Assembly (NCBI GenBank): GCA_022651385.1
Contig: JALCQR010000004.1
Location: forward strand, 1-64,000
Direction of reading: 5' to 3'
DNA from: Clostridia bacterium
Lineage (GTDB): Bacteria > Bacillota > Clostridia > Lachnospirales > Anaerotignaceae
DNA length: 64,000 bases
Notes under the pieces: model-generated
The model's input: the letters and a program-made list of their open reading frames with translations, nothing else
What the model was told of the DNA's origin: nothing
Databases searched by the model: none
Program-made: the position numbers and the translations under genes
Shown here: positions 52,682 through 62,256 of the stretch, in pieces
How the letters are laid out: each line of letters starts with the position of its first letter
Numbering within the stretch: the first letter of the stretch is position 1

Positions 52682-53890
52682 ATGGAAGAAAAGAAAAAAA
52701 ATTCATCAGGAAGATCCGGTATTATTGAATTCGTTATGTTTTTTACATATGCTTTTTTTGCAGTAAATTGGATTGCAGGAAGTACCCTTACAACACAGAT
52801 TATGAAATACTTCAATTTAACATCCTTTGTTTCGGCAACGTTTATTTCAAATGCTATTACAATTGCCAAAATTATTGGAAATCTTTCGGCAGCCGGACTT
52901 CTGACGAAGTTATTTCCTAAAAAAGCAATCGGCCTTGGGTCTGCTCTGATTGTTGTTGGCAGTATAGTTGCTATTGTTGCTCCGCAGTATTGGATTTTTA
53001 TCATCGGCAGATTTTTGATGGGATTTGGCGGTGCAGTATTTGTTGTCTATTTCAGTCCCGTTGTCATTCATTATTTTGATCCGGCAAAACGCCCGACTGT
53101 CAATGCACTTAACAGCGTTGCTTACAATGTAGGCGGTGTTTTAGCAATGATAATTGTAGGACCTGTTATTTTATGGATGAAAACATGGCAGAAAAGCATG
53201 GCATTCTTTGCAGTAATTAGTTTGGTATTATTTATTTTGTGGCTGATTTTCGGACAGGATTTTGATTTGAATAGCAGTACAACAAATGATAGTGCTGAGC
53301 AAAACCAATATACTTTTGGAGATGCATTAAAAGATAAATTTAATTGGGTTTATTCTTTTACATACTCAGGTTTGTTGGTTTTCTATATTGTTCTTTTAAA
53401 TATTTTTCCTATATCCGGAGCCACTGTACTCAGTTCGAAGATTTTGAGCACGCTTGTTGCAATCGGTGGTATTGCCGGAACCATTCTGGCAATTTTGCTG
53501 GCAAAGGTTTATCACAAACGTTTGCCTATGATTCGCTGGTGCGGCTTGGCAATGACTTTATTGGGGCTTCTTATGTTTATAACCAAAAACGATATCCTTG
53601 CTGCTATTTCAGCCTTTGCAATTGGTACCCTTATGTTTCTTCCAATGACTTCATTAGTCCTCATTCCGCAGGAACTTCCGGGAATGACTCCAGCAAAACT
53701 CACTAAAATCATGGGAGTTTTCTGGTCCTTTGCGTATATAATTGAGACGATTGTGTATTTAATCATTGGCGTTGTCATTGATAAGGCAGGTTATACAACT
53801 GGTCTTATTTTATCTGTAATTGTAAGTGCGACATTCTTTTTTGGATCTTTCCTGCTTCCGGAGACCGGATATGATAAGAAAAAAAGATAA
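52682..53890 (+). CDS. major facilitator superfamily transporter
   Basis: 402 residues with 12 predicted membrane helices, a basic N terminus (MEEKKKNSSGRSG), GRFLMGFGGAVFVVYFSPVV in helices 4-5, and a central cytoplasmic loop at about 200-220. GAAAGGAG lies before ATG 52682. Neighbouring CoA-transferase and hydrolase genes suggest a carboxylate or related organic acid as substrate. The family assignment is firm; the substrate is inferred. Confidence 0.88.
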   Translation: MEEKKKNSSGRSGIIEFVMFFTYAFFAVNWIAGSTLTTQIMKYFNLTSFVSATFISNAITIAKIIGNLSAAGLLTKLFPKKAIGLGSALIVVGSIVAIVAPQYWIFIIGRFLMGFGGAVFVVYFSPVVIHYFDPAKRPTVNALNSVAYNVGGVLAMIIVGPVILWMKTWQKSMAFFAVISLVLFILWLIFGQDFDLNSSTTNDSAEQNQYTFGDALKDKFNWVYSFTYSGLLVFYIVLLNIFPISGATVLSSKILSTLVAIGGIAGTILAILLAKVYHKRLPMIRWCGLAMTLLGLLMFITKNDILAAISAFAIGTLMFLPMTSLVLIPQELPGMTPAKLTKIMGVFWSFAYIIETIVYLIIGVVIDKAGYTTGLILSVIVSATFFFGSFLLPETGYDKKKR

Positions 53891-53981
53891 ATAATATCAG
53901 TTATAACTATAATCGTATCTTAACTCATAAGAGGATATTTTATTGTAAATGTAATAACAAATTTGAAAGGAGAAAACAGAT

Positions 53982-55313
53982 ATGGATTTTCAAGAAATGT
54001 ACAAACAAAAATTAAAAAGTGCGGACGAAGCTTTGGAACTGATTCAAGACGGAGACTATATGTTTTCTGCTCAGGCTGCAGGAGAACCGGAAGCCATTTT
54101 GTCACATCTGCAGCATTTGAAAGAAACAGGAGTTAAAAATACTACTTTAAATACATGCCTTCCGATGAAATATTATCCTGCAATGCAGGACCCCGAAATG
54201 AAGGGAATTATGTCACATAATGGCTGGTTCTTTTCAGCAGGACTTCGTGATGCGCAGAAAAAGAAGCTGGTAAGCGATGTACCGCAGAGTTCTACCTCAA
54301 TTTTACGCAAGACACTTTCACGTTTACATGCAGAGGGCAGGCGTCCGGTTGTAATGGCAACAGTATCTCCGATGGATAATAACGGATATATGACTCTTTC
54401 CGTCAGTGCAATTTATGAACGTGATCTAATTAATGAAGGCGCATTGGTTCTTTTGGAAGTGAACGAAAACTATCCGAGAACTTTTGGCGATACGCTGGTT
54501 CATATTTCTGAAGCTGATGCAATTGTGGAATCGAATAGACCTATTCCTGCAATTCAGATTTCACCATATACAGATGTTGATGCTAAAATAGGAAAATATA
54601 TCGCTTCTTTGGTAGAAGACGGGTCTACAATTCAGCTCGGCATAGGTAATATTCCAAACGCTGTGGCTAATGAGCTGAAAAGTAAAAAACATCTTGGAAT
54701 TCATACGGAAATGTTTACAGAAACTATGGTTGACTTGATTGAATGTGGAGCCGTAGACAATTCTCAAAAAGGCCTTCTGAATGGATATTCCGTTTGCTCT
54801 TTTACAATGGGCAGCCAAAGATTGTATGATTTTATAAATAACAATCCTTCTGTGTTATTTAAATCCTGTACTTTTACTAACGACCCTTATACTATAGGAA
54901 AAAATAACAAATTTGTTTCTATTAATGCAACATTGGAAATTGATTTGACCGGCCAATGTGCTTCCGAAACTGTAGGGCATACGCAATGGTCCGGCACAGG
55001 CGGGCAGTCGGAAACTGTGCAGGGTGCACAAATGTCGCATGAAGGCAAGTCAATTATTGCTATGCATTCAACTTATACAACTAAGGATGAAAATGGTAAA
55101 GATGTACTGCATTCAAAGATTGTTCCATTTTTGGCACAAGGTGCAGCAGTCACAACTTCCCGCAACGATACGGACTATGTCGTAACCGAGTACGGAATTG
55201 CTTGGCTTCGCGCTTTAAATGTAAGGCAGAGAGTTGAAGAACTGATTAAAATTGCACATCCATCTTTTAGGGATTGGTTACGTTCAGAAGCCGAGAAAAA
55301 TATGATTTGGTAA
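53982..55313 (+). CDS. acyl-CoA:carboxylate CoA-transferase (4-hydroxybutyrate/acetyl-CoA transferase type)
   Basis: 443 residues, the normal length for the Cat2/AbfT family. Landmarks: AQAAGEPEAILSHLQ near the N terminus, the catalytic glutamate E243 in GIHTEMFTETMVDL, and the CoA-binding GTGGQSETVQGA. It swaps CoA between acetyl- or butyryl-CoA and a carboxylate. GAAAGGAG lies before ATG 53982. With a transporter upstream and a hydrolase downstream it probably activates an imported acid. Confidence 0.9.
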   Translation: MDFQEMYKQKLKSADEALELIQDGDYMFSAQAAGEPEAILSHLQHLKETGVKNTTLNTCLPMKYYPAMQDPEMKGIMSHNGWFFSAGLRDAQKKKLVSDVPQSSTSILRKTLSRLHAEGRRPVVMATVSPMDNNGYMTLSVSAIYERDLINEGALVLLEVNENYPRTFGDTLVHISEADAIVESNRPIPAIQISPYTDVDAKIGKYIASLVEDGSTIQLGIGNIPNAVANELKSKKHLGIHTEMFTETMVDLIECGAVDNSQKGLLNGYSVCSFTMGSQRLYDFINNNPSVLFKSCTFTNDPYTIGKNNKFVSINATLEIDLTGQCASETVGHTQWSGTGGQSETVQGAQMSHEGKSIIAMHSTYTTKDENGKDVLHSKIVPFLAQGAAVTTSRNDTDYVVTEYGIAWLRALNVRQRVEELIKIAHPSFRDWLRSEAEKNMIW

Positions 55314-55336
55314 TCTTTAAAGAAAGGACCCTTGTT

Positions 55337-56251
55337 ATGAAACAATATCCTGTTAAATACCAGAATTTAGATAACGGCGAAGTTATGGCTTATCGTGAAT
55401 GCGGAGATATTTCTAAAAAAACTTTGGTTTTGGTTCACGGTAATCAAAGTTCATCTGTTTTTTTTCAAAACACCATGGAAGCTCTGGAATCAGATGCACA
55501 TATTTTTGCAGTTGATTTAATTGGATTTGGTGACAGCAGTTATAACCGAACGATAAATACTCTTCAGGAATTCAGCATTGATATTGCGTTGTTTTTAAAA
55601 GCAAAAAATCTGAAAAATATTTGTGTTCTCGGTTGGTCGACAGGCGGAGGAATCGTTATGGAATTAGCGGTAGATCATCCGGAACTTATAAGTCATGTAA
55701 TCCTTTTGGATTCTGTAGGCAGTCAAGGCTATCCGCTTTACAAACTGGATACACAGAATAATCCAATTTTCTCTCAGCGTATATACAAAAGGGAAGATGT
55801 TGCGTTGGAACCTGTACAGGTAATGCCAATACAGAAAGCGCTGGAAGAAAAAGACAAAGCAGCACTCAAAAAAGGATTCGATGCTGGATTATACAATCTA
55901 AGATGTCCTCCTAAAGAAGAATATGATATTTATCTGGATGCTATAGTCAAAGAACGCTGTATAATTGATGTAGACACAGCATTGGCCTCCTTTAATATTA
56001 CTCACGAATTCAACGGTGCTGTCACAGGAAGCGGCAGGATTGATTTTGTTAAGTGTCCTGTAACGGTTTTGCATGGTAAGAAGGATTTGGTTGTTCCAGT
56101 TGAAGAAGCTATAAAAACAGATAAGCTATTAGGAGAACGTTCTGATCTAATACTTTTGTCTAATGCGGGGCATGCGCTTCTAAACGACCGGCCAAAAGCA
56201 TTTTATGAGGTTCTCCGCATCGCTTTGTCGGAAACGAAGGCTTTAAAATAA
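55337..56251 (+). CDS. alpha/beta hydrolase
   Basis: I place the start at ATG 55337 (MKQYPVKYQNLDNGEVM), eight bases after AAAGGA; an overlapping upstream frame has no ribosome site. The 304-residue protein has the oxyanion loop LVHGNQSS, the nucleophile elbow GWSTGGG (S101), an acid in VLHGKKDLVVP and the catalytic His in NAGHALLNDRP. An ester, lactone or C-C bond could be the target. It is probably co-transcribed with the CoA-transferase. Confidence 0.9.
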   Translation: MKQYPVKYQNLDNGEVMAYRECGDISKKTLVLVHGNQSSSVFFQNTMEALESDAHIFAVDLIGFGDSSYNRTINTLQEFSIDIALFLKAKNLKNICVLGWSTGGGIVMELAVDHPELISHVILLDSVGSQGYPLYKLDTQNNPIFSQRIYKREDVALEPVQVMPIQKALEEKDKAALKKGFDAGLYNLRCPPKEEYDIYLDAIVKERCIIDVDTALASFNITHEFNGAVTGSGRIDFVKCPVTVLHGKKDLVVPVEEAIKTDKLLGERSDLILLSNAGHALLNDRPKAFYEVLRIALSETKALK

Positions 56252-56272
56252 CTCATTTATTGTTTTAAAATT

Positions 56273-56312
56273 AAAAAAGACCTAATTCGAATTTTAGGAT
56301 TGGGTCTTTTTT
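56273..56312 (+). terminator. intrinsic terminator
   Basis: AAAAAAGACCTAATTC pairs with GATTGGGTCTTTTTT with an eight-base loop, ending in a T tract. It closes the CoA-transferase/hydrolase operon. Confidence 0.9.
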
Positions 56313-56418
56313 GCTGCCTTTTTTCTTCTTTTGTTTCATAAAACGGAACCGATGCCGTTTTCTTAAAGCAATTTTAAAAATGTAGCAGGAAGTAAAAATA
56401 CCGAATATTGTGTTATTA

Positions 56419-57094
56419 ATGGTCATATTATTTAGTGCATTTTTTATTGTTAGATGTATAACATATTCATCTATCGTTAAAAAACCTGTTGCAGTCGCTG
56501 ATACTGTAACTAACGAAAACCAAGATACAAATACTTATTCCTAAAGGATGGAAAATATTAAAACAAGGTGATGAATCAGCCATAGCAGAAGGCGATTTAA
56601 ATAAAGACGGTATAATGGATAAAGCATTCGTAATTGAAAAAGAAAAAGATGATTCATCTGACTATGCAGCTCAAAGAAATTTAATAATAGTATTTGGTAA
56701 TTCAGACGGTAGTTATGATTTATCAATAACAGCAAAAAATGCTATCCTTCGTGCAGATGAGGGAGGAACATTTGGAGACCCTTTTGATGGAATAGCCATA
56801 GACAGAGGTTCTGTATTATTAAAATTCATGGGCAGTTCGGATAGGTGGCATAGGTGTTTTAGGTTTAGATATCAAGATAATGGCTGGTATTTAATTGGAT
56901 TTACAGAAAATAGCTATGAGCCTGTTGGAAATTCAATGGAATGTCTTCAAAACGATTATAATTTAATTACAGGCGACTATATAGGCGATAAATTAGAAGA
57001 TGGTAAAATTAAAACAATAAAAAAGAATATTGGCAAAAAACAACTTTTAAATCTAAATGATTTTGTTGCTGATGAATATAGCATACAATATTGA
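56419..57094 (+). pseudogene. secreted or membrane-anchored FG-GAP-like protein with a frameshift
   Basis: From ATG 56419 the frame encodes a hydrophobic N terminus (MVILFSAFFIVRCITYSSIV) and a linker, then stops at 56542-56544. A +1 shift near 56525-56540 continues as ILIPKGWKILKQGDESAIAE, then GDLNKDGIMDKAFVIEK and YQDNGWYLIGFTENSYEPVG to 57094. The GDLN.DG.MD motif resembles calcium-binding FG-GAP/VCBS loops of extracellular proteins. The start at 56615 inside the domain is not a real gene start. The gene is broken unless this is a sequencing error. Confidence 0.6.
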
Positions 57095-57098
57095 TACG

Positions 57099-57134
57099 AA
57101 AGCCATTGGCGGCAGCTATTGTCAATGGCTTTTT
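57099..57134 (+). terminator. intrinsic terminator
   Basis: AAAGCCATTG (57099-57108) pairs with CAATGGCTTT, followed by TTA. It comes shortly after the broken secreted-protein gene. Confidence 0.75.
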
Positions 57135-57328
57135 ATGTCTTTGGGATTTTAGCAGGTGAAAAACATGTAAAGTTCCGTAGAAAGGGCTAATACAAAATAT
57201 CAAACGAGCTTGATTTTTACTGTTATAGCAATTTAACAAGCTGTATTTTTAAGCTATAATTCATATATTGATAGTGAATAGGGTTATAGAAAAGTTATCT
57301 GATTTAAAGAATGCAGGTGGAAATTATT

Positions 57329-58255
57329 ATGAGAATATTCGATTTGCACTGTGATACAATTACAGTATGTGAGGAAGAACATAAAAAACTTAGAAAAAAC
57401 AATTTGCATGTTGATTTGGAAAGAATGAAAAAAGCTGATTCCTTTGCTCAGTGTTTTGCAATTTATATTGACCAGAAAAAATGTGAAAGTACACATTTAA
57501 CCGCTTACGAGAAGTATAAAAAGTCATTGAAGTATTTTCAAACAGAAATGTCTGAAAATAAAGATATGATTGCACAGGTTTTTAAAAGTAGTGAGTTAAA
57601 AAAGAACTTTCAATCAGGTAAAATATCAGCAATTCTTACAGTAGAGGGTGGGGAGGTAATAGGCGAAGATTTAAATATCTTGGATGAAATTTATTCGGAT
57701 GGAGTTAAACTAATTACTCTTACATGGAATTATGAAAATGCGATTGGGTACCCTCATAGTTCAGAAAATGGACTGAAACAGTTCGGTTTTGAAGTAGTGG
57801 AGAAAATGAATGACTTGGGTATGCTTGTAGACGTATCGCATTTATCGGATAAGGGATTTTATGACGCTTTGTCAGTTAGTAAGAAACCTATAATTGCAAC
57901 TCATTCCTGTGCAAGGAGCATTTGCAATCATACAAGAAATATGACTGACGATATGCTGCATGCACTTGGAGTAAATGGCGGCGTTGTTGGGCTGAATTTC
58001 TTCAGAAGTTTTCTAATAAAGGATGGAAAAAAATCTTCATTAGATATGGTACTAAAACATGCAAAACATATTGTAAACTGTGCTGGAATTGACGCATTGG
58101 CTCTTGGATCGGACTTTGACGGCATAGACGGAGAGATTGAGTGGAAAGACTATTCCGGTATGCAGACTGTGGTTGATACTCTTGGCACCTGCTTTAATGA
58201 AGAAGAATTAGAAAAAATATGCTATAAAAATGCATATAGAATTTTTGCTCAATAG
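57329..58255 (+). CDS. membrane dipeptidase-like metallopeptidase, M19 family
   Basis: I place the start at ATG 57329 (MRIFDLHCDTIT), with AGGTGG eight bases upstream. The 308-residue TIM-barrel enzyme has the M19 zinc ligands: H7/D9 in DLHCDT, glutamate in VEGGE, histidines in DVSHLS and ATHSCAR, and an SDFDG near the C terminus. It hydrolyses dipeptides, possibly including D-amino-acid forms. Cytoplasmic: there is no signal peptide. Confidence 0.92.
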   Translation: MRIFDLHCDTITVCEEEHKKLRKNNLHVDLERMKKADSFAQCFAIYIDQKKCESTHLTAYEKYKKSLKYFQTEMSENKDMIAQVFKSSELKKNFQSGKISAILTVEGGEVIGEDLNILDEIYSDGVKLITLTWNYENAIGYPHSSENGLKQFGFEVVEKMNDLGMLVDVSHLSDKGFYDALSVSKKPIIATHSCARSICNHTRNMTDDMLHALGVNGGVVGLNFFRSFLIKDGKKSSLDMVLKHAKHIVNCAGIDALALGSDFDGIDGEIEWKDYSGMQTVVDTLGTCFNEEELEKICYKNAYRIFAQ

Positions 58256-58314
58256 GATTACTATACAATATAAAATTGGCATCTTGATATGTTTCAAAAA
58301 AAATTCTTGATTTG

Positions 58315-58363
58315 AAAAAAGGCTTTCAAGTTAGCAGTTACTGTTATGATGAAAGTCTTTTTT
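58315..58363 (+). terminator. intrinsic terminator
   Basis: AAAAAAGGCTTTCA pairs with TGAAAGTCTTTTTT (one G-T pair) with a long loop, ending in a T tract. It lies between the dipeptidase gene and a convergent gene and may serve both. Confidence 0.8.
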
Positions 58364-58392
58364 ATGTCCGGGAAAAAGCAAAGTTATTTCAT

Positions 58393-59451
58393 TCAGCTTA
58401 TTATCTTATACTCTGGAAGAAGATTATTTATAACAAAGTTTAAGTGTTCTTTTGCTGCGTCATGGAATTTTTTCCAATCGCTATTGTCAAATGATTCGTC
58501 GACTGTATAGTAATAATCGTCATTTAATATATCTGATTTGAGCGCAATACTCTTCCATGAGTTCTTTCCGGATGCAATATATGAATAAGGTTTATCTTCT
58601 TTGCAGAAATAGCCTTCATTTATTTTGTCTTGCCATTTATGATGCCTTTCTGATTTGTTGCCATGAATGTTTTTAAATAGTTCAAGTATCTTATGTCTGG
58701 CTTCTGCAGGCAAACTGTCTGCTTTTTTATAAGGATTGCCATATTTAAATCGCATTAAATACTTATATATTTCATCTGCTGCCTCAATGTACCTATCATA
58801 ATTATTGATGTTATGTACTTCTCCTAAATAATCAGTATATGACCATTTTATAAAAGGAATATCCGGATATGACTGAACGGTTCCGTGCCCTAATGGCAGA
58901 TAGTTGTCCAAAAAAGTATTTAAAACACAGTTTATTAAATCTCTTGAAATTTCTTGAATTGGTTTTGCTTTGTCATTTACTTTTATTTTTTTAGTACAAT
59001 TTATTTTGTCTGATATTCCTGAAAAGTTTTGATGAGCCCATGTATCAGCATATACATGCAAACATATACCTAATCGATGTAGCCCGTTTATATTGTTTTT
59101 ATGGTTTATACATTCACACATCATTTCATTTGCAAGATTGCTGTTTGCTTTACAGGCAAGTCTTGAAGTATATGAGGTTTCTTTTTTGCCGTCAGATATA
59201 TTTCCCGGTAAAAAATGAAAGGGAACCCATGTATTAAAATTTGCTGTAACAACTTTGTTTTCTTCTCCACAAATATTATGTGCTGTTCGAATATGATAAT
59301 ATGGCAAATGGTTTGTAAATTTAATTATTCCCCCATGTTCCGCGTCATCAACGTATTGCGAACTGTGTGCTATTGTATTTGCATCATCTCTGTTGAAGCC
59401 GGCATAGCGGGCCAATACATATATAACATCATAGTGAAAATCAATTTGCAT
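58393..59451 (-). CDS. DUF6765-like protein
   Basis: I place the start at ATG 59451 (MQIDFHYDVIYVLARYAGF), because GGAG lies eight bases before it and this is the family's N terminus; a frame start 14 codons upstream is less likely. The 352-residue product carries IAHSSQYVDDAEHGG, and LGICLHVYADTWAHQNFSG, whose H....D..AH pattern recalls the zinc-binding core of phospholipase C/nuclease-like alpha-helical folds. No signal peptide. I recall this as DUF6765; function unknown. Confidence 0.8.
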   Translation of the reverse strand: MQIDFHYDVIYVLARYAGFNRDDANTIAHSSQYVDDAEHGGIIKFTNHLPYYHIRTAHNICGEENKVVTANFNTWVPFHFLPGNISDGKKETSYTSRLACKANSNLANEMMCECINHKNNINGLHRLGICLHVYADTWAHQNFSGISDKINCTKKIKVNDKAKPIQEISRDLINCVLNTFLDNYLPLGHGTVQSYPDIPFIKWSYTDYLGEVHNINNYDRYIEAADEIYKYLMRFKYGNPYKKADSLPAEARHKILELFKNIHGNKSERHHKWQDKINEGYFCKEDKPYSYIASGKNSWKSIALKSDILNDDYYYTVDESFDNSDWKKFHDAAKEHLNFVINNLLPEYKIIS

Positions 59452-59776
59452 AGTATATACACTCCAATAATCGTTTACATATAATTGTTTCATAATATTA
59501 TAATGAAAGGATTGATATGTTAATGCAATATAAACTAAATAATAAGTGTTTCTGCATCAATCGTATCTTTTGTCTCTACGTTTTTTATTGTGATATCAAA
59601 GGTTTTTGGTATAATAATAGATAATATTATATGTAAAATTTAATATAGTTTAATGGAAGCTATAAAAAAAGCAATAAAACGTATTGTCATTTTTTTGTGA
59701 CAATAATATAATTAAAAATAGAGATTTCATATAAAGTTTATGAGACATTCTGTACAGATATGAAGGGATAGAGAAA
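59452..59776. other. intergenic stretch between divergent genes
   Basis: About 325 AT-rich bases holding the divergent upstream regions of two genes. I see no further gene or RNA. A GAAGGGA ribosome site for the next gene lies at its end. Confidence 0.5.
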
Positions 59777-60115
59777 ATGGCAAAATATGAAAAACATGTG
59801 CATGGGAATTTCAAAAATATAGTAAATCAATTAGAAAAAGATATTATAAATAATGGTTTAAGTATGAATTTAGTTGACGAAAGCAATTACGAAAGTGCGG
59901 ATATTAGTATGGCTGTTCGTGTATATGATAAATACTTTATGAGAAATGGAAGCAGAGCAAGTTTAAGTGTAACTGTTATTGACAGCGGAAACGAGATTTT
60001 TATATCTGCAATCGGTGCCGGTGGCGGCAGAGGTGTTGTTTTTAACTTTAGTTTAGGAGCGGAAAGTGAATTAACGGAAGTTGTTGCAGACAGCATAAGA
60101 AAGATGGGCCTATAA
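59777..60115 (+). CDS. DUF6054-like small protein
   Basis: 112 residues with GAAGGGA before ATG 59777. It begins MAKYEKHVHGNFKNIVNQLE and contains VRVYDKYFMRNGSRASLSVT followed by AIGAGGGRGVVFNFSLGAES, the glycine-rich pattern I associate with DUF6054. It has no membrane helix or signal. Monocistronic, with its own terminator. Function unknown. Confidence 0.7.
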   Translation: MAKYEKHVHGNFKNIVNQLEKDIINNGLSMNLVDESNYESADISMAVRVYDKYFMRNGSRASLSVTVIDSGNEIFISAIGAGGGRGVVFNFSLGAESELTEVVADSIRKMGL

Positions 60116-60190
60116 TTTGTTTGTTTAAAGAATTTCATATATTCTGCTTTTGCATAATGAAAGCGCTTTAAATATCCATTTTTTCTTTGT

Positions 60191-60242
60191 ATATATAAAA
60201 CCTTCAAACTGGTGTAAGCAAATTCAGCTTGGAGGTTTTATT
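60191..60242 (+). terminator. intrinsic terminator
   Basis: AAAACCTTCAAACTG and CAGCTTGGAGGTTTT form a 15-bp stem containing G-T pairs, followed by a T-rich tail. Confidence 0.75.
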
Positions 60243-60412
60243 TATAAACTAAACATTTTTGTTGTAAATACTTGAATAAATACAAAAAATAATTTATTTT
60301 GTTTTTATATAAAAGCTAATGGGATACATTAAAAAATATTGTTGGTATTCCTTGAAATTACTGTTATAATAAAATATGTAATTACGTTAACCTGAAACAG
60401 GGAGGGCTAATT

Positions 60413-61108
60413 ATGGAGATAAAACCTTTAAAAAAAGTGACGTTAACGGAACAGGTAATGGAACAAATTGCAAATATGGTTACTTCCGGCTCTTTAAAGC
60501 CGGGTGACAAACTCCCAAATGAAAGGGAAATGGCACAGTCTTTTCATGTGACCAGAAGCCGTGTTCGTGAAGCATTAAGAGCGTTGTCATTAATTGGCAT
60601 GATAGAAATTAAACCAGGTGATGGCAGTTTTGTAAGCAAAGAAAATAAAATTCCAAAAGAAGTTGTAACTTGGATATACCGAAGTGAAATAAATAAGCAT
60701 GATGAAGTGTATGCAGCAAGAAATTTGATAGAAACAGAAGTCTATCTTACTTGTTTTGATAATAAAACAGATGAAGTATTAGAACAAATTAATAATTATG
60801 TTAAAATCCTTTTGGAAATAGATATCGCAGAAACGTCAGCTGAGGATTTTTGCCAGTTAATATCCGAAATTGATTTGTATATTGGCGACAATTGCGGAAA
60901 CAGTGTGTACTCAAAGCTTATGCAGATTTTAGTACTTATAAGAAAGGAATCGTCTTTAAAAGTTCTGTCCTTGGAATCATCTAAAAGCAGCGCAATTTTA
61001 TATAGAACAAGAATTTTAAATTCCTTCAATCAAGACAAAAGGGCTGTATTGGAAAAACAACTTCATGATTTCTTTAAGTCATCTATCAAAGAGATATCTA
61101 TTCATTGA
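60413..61108 (+). CDS. GntR-family regulator, FadR type
   Basis: 231 residues. A winged helix at about 8-75 (LTEQVMEQIANMVTSGSLKP, then PNEREMAQSFHVTRSRVREA, then KPGDGSFVS) is followed by an FCD ligand domain. GGGAGGG lies before ATG 60413. It converges on the deoxy-sugar operon at 61.3-64 kb and is its probable regulator; similar operons in other bacteria carry a GntR gene. Confidence 0.9.
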   Translation: MEIKPLKKVTLTEQVMEQIANMVTSGSLKPGDKLPNEREMAQSFHVTRSRVREALRALSLIGMIEIKPGDGSFVSKENKIPKEVVTWIYRSEINKHDEVYAARNLIETEVYLTCFDNKTDEVLEQINNYVKILLEIDIAETSAEDFCQLISEIDLYIGDNCGNSVYSKLMQILVLIRKESSLKVLSLESSKSSAILYRTRILNSFNQDKRAVLEKQLHDFFKSSIKEISIH

Positions 61109-61161
61109 ACTTCTGCAATGTTGAAAGAGGGCATATCCTGATTTTGTTAAGAACAGGAACA

Positions 61162-61204
61162 CTTTATTTCAGGAGAAGAAAAAGAGCTACGTAGATAAAG
61201 TACG
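61162..61204 (+). terminator. hairpin after the GntR gene
   Basis: GAGCTACGTA (about 61178-61187) and TACGTAGCTT (61195-61204) form a 9-10 bp stem. The tail TATTAAATTG is a poor T tract, so termination is uncertain. Confidence 0.45.
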
Positions 61205-61259
61205 TAGCTTATTAAATTGCTCTATTTTATTATGGCAGTTAAAATATTTTCTATTACAA

Positions 61260-61317
61260 AAAAATTCCTGAAGCGATATTATTGCGTTTTTACGCAAATT
61301 TTTTCACTTCAGGAAAA
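61260..61317 (-). terminator. intrinsic terminator of the deoxy-sugar operon (minus strand)
   Basis: TTCCTGAAG and CTTCAGGAA enclose an inner TTGCGT/ACGCAA hairpin. Read on the minus strand the structure runs into TTTTTTTG. It lies 37 bases beyond the aldolase stop. Confidence 0.8.
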
Positions 61318-61353
61318 TTACGCAAATTTCTTTTGATTTAATGCGAAATTAAA

Positions 61354-62235
61354 TTAATTTAAAAGATTTTCTTTCATTAATTTAATTAACTCATTTCTCT
61401 TATTTTCATCATATGGCAAAAATGGCTTTCTTGGAATTCCGACATCTATGCCCAATTCGGTAACTGCACATTTAAGTCCTGCACACAGTCCGTTTTTAAG
61501 AAGAAATTCCAAAACCGTATTAGCTTTTGCTTCAAGGTTTCTGGCCTCATCTTCTCTATGTATAAGGTACAGTTCCATGACTTTTTTATACTGAGGAAGC
61601 ATAAAATTAAAACTGCTTCCTATAAAACCATCTACACCAAATGCCAAAAACGCAACCATACAATTTTCATATCCTCCATAGCACTTGATTTCAGGATTTA
61701 GATTTTTTATTCTTTCAAGCTGATACAGATTCAAATTTGTATGTTTGATTCCCGCAATTGCATTTGACTGAAAAAGCTCTTTATATTCCGGATTGTATAA
61801 ATCTATTTCCCTTGAGGTACTTGATGGAATGTTATAATAAATCACTGGCATATCAACTGCCTGTGCAATATCATAATAATAATTGGCTACTTCTTTTGGA
61901 GAAAAACCAAAATAAAATGGCGGTACGGCTGCTATATTTTTAATACCAAGAGCCTTTGCTTCTTTTGCGCAGTCAATTGCTTCTTTTGTACTAACAGAAC
62001 CAACATGGGCAATAATAACTGAGTTTTCCAAATAATGTGAAGCAATCTCAAAAGTTTTGACTCGCTCTTCAAAGGAAAGCAGGAAACTTTCACCTGCACT
62101 GCCGCCGATAAAAAAACCATCTGCTCCCTCAGATATATTTTTATCCAGCAATTTTTTCATTGCTGTTTCATCCACATTATTGTTTTTGTCAAAAGGAGTA
62201 ATTGATGCAACGTAAATATACTTTTTATTTTTCAT
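61354..62235 (-). CDS. DapA/NanA-family aldolase, probably 2-keto-3-deoxy sugar acid aldolase
   Basis: 293 residues of the dihydrodipicolinate synthase/N-acetylneuraminate lyase family. The GGSAGE substrate loop (44-49), the tyrosine of the relay in IYYNIPSST (Y134) and the Schiff-base lysine K164 in AGIKHTN are all present. Because the operon also has a mutarotase, a lactonase and a dehydrogenase, the likely job is cleavage of 2-keto-3-deoxy-fuconate or -rhamnonate to pyruvate and lactaldehyde. True DapA function is less likely in this context. The start at 62235 follows GGAAG. Confidence 0.85.
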   Translation of the reverse strand: MKNKKYIYVASITPFDKNNNVDETAMKKLLDKNISEGADGFFIGGSAGESFLLSFEERVKTFEIASHYLENSVIIAHVGSVSTKEAIDCAKEAKALGIKNIAAVPPFYFGFSPKEVANYYYDIAQAVDMPVIYYNIPSSTSREIDLYNPEYKELFQSNAIAGIKHTNLNLYQLERIKNLNPEIKCYGGYENCMVAFLAFGVDGFIGSSFNFMLPQYKKVMELYLIHREDEARNLEAKANTVLEFLLKNGLCAGLKCAVTELGIDVGIPRKPFLPYDENKRNELIKLMKENLLN

Positions 62236-62256
62236 TATTAAACTTCCAATCGTGTT

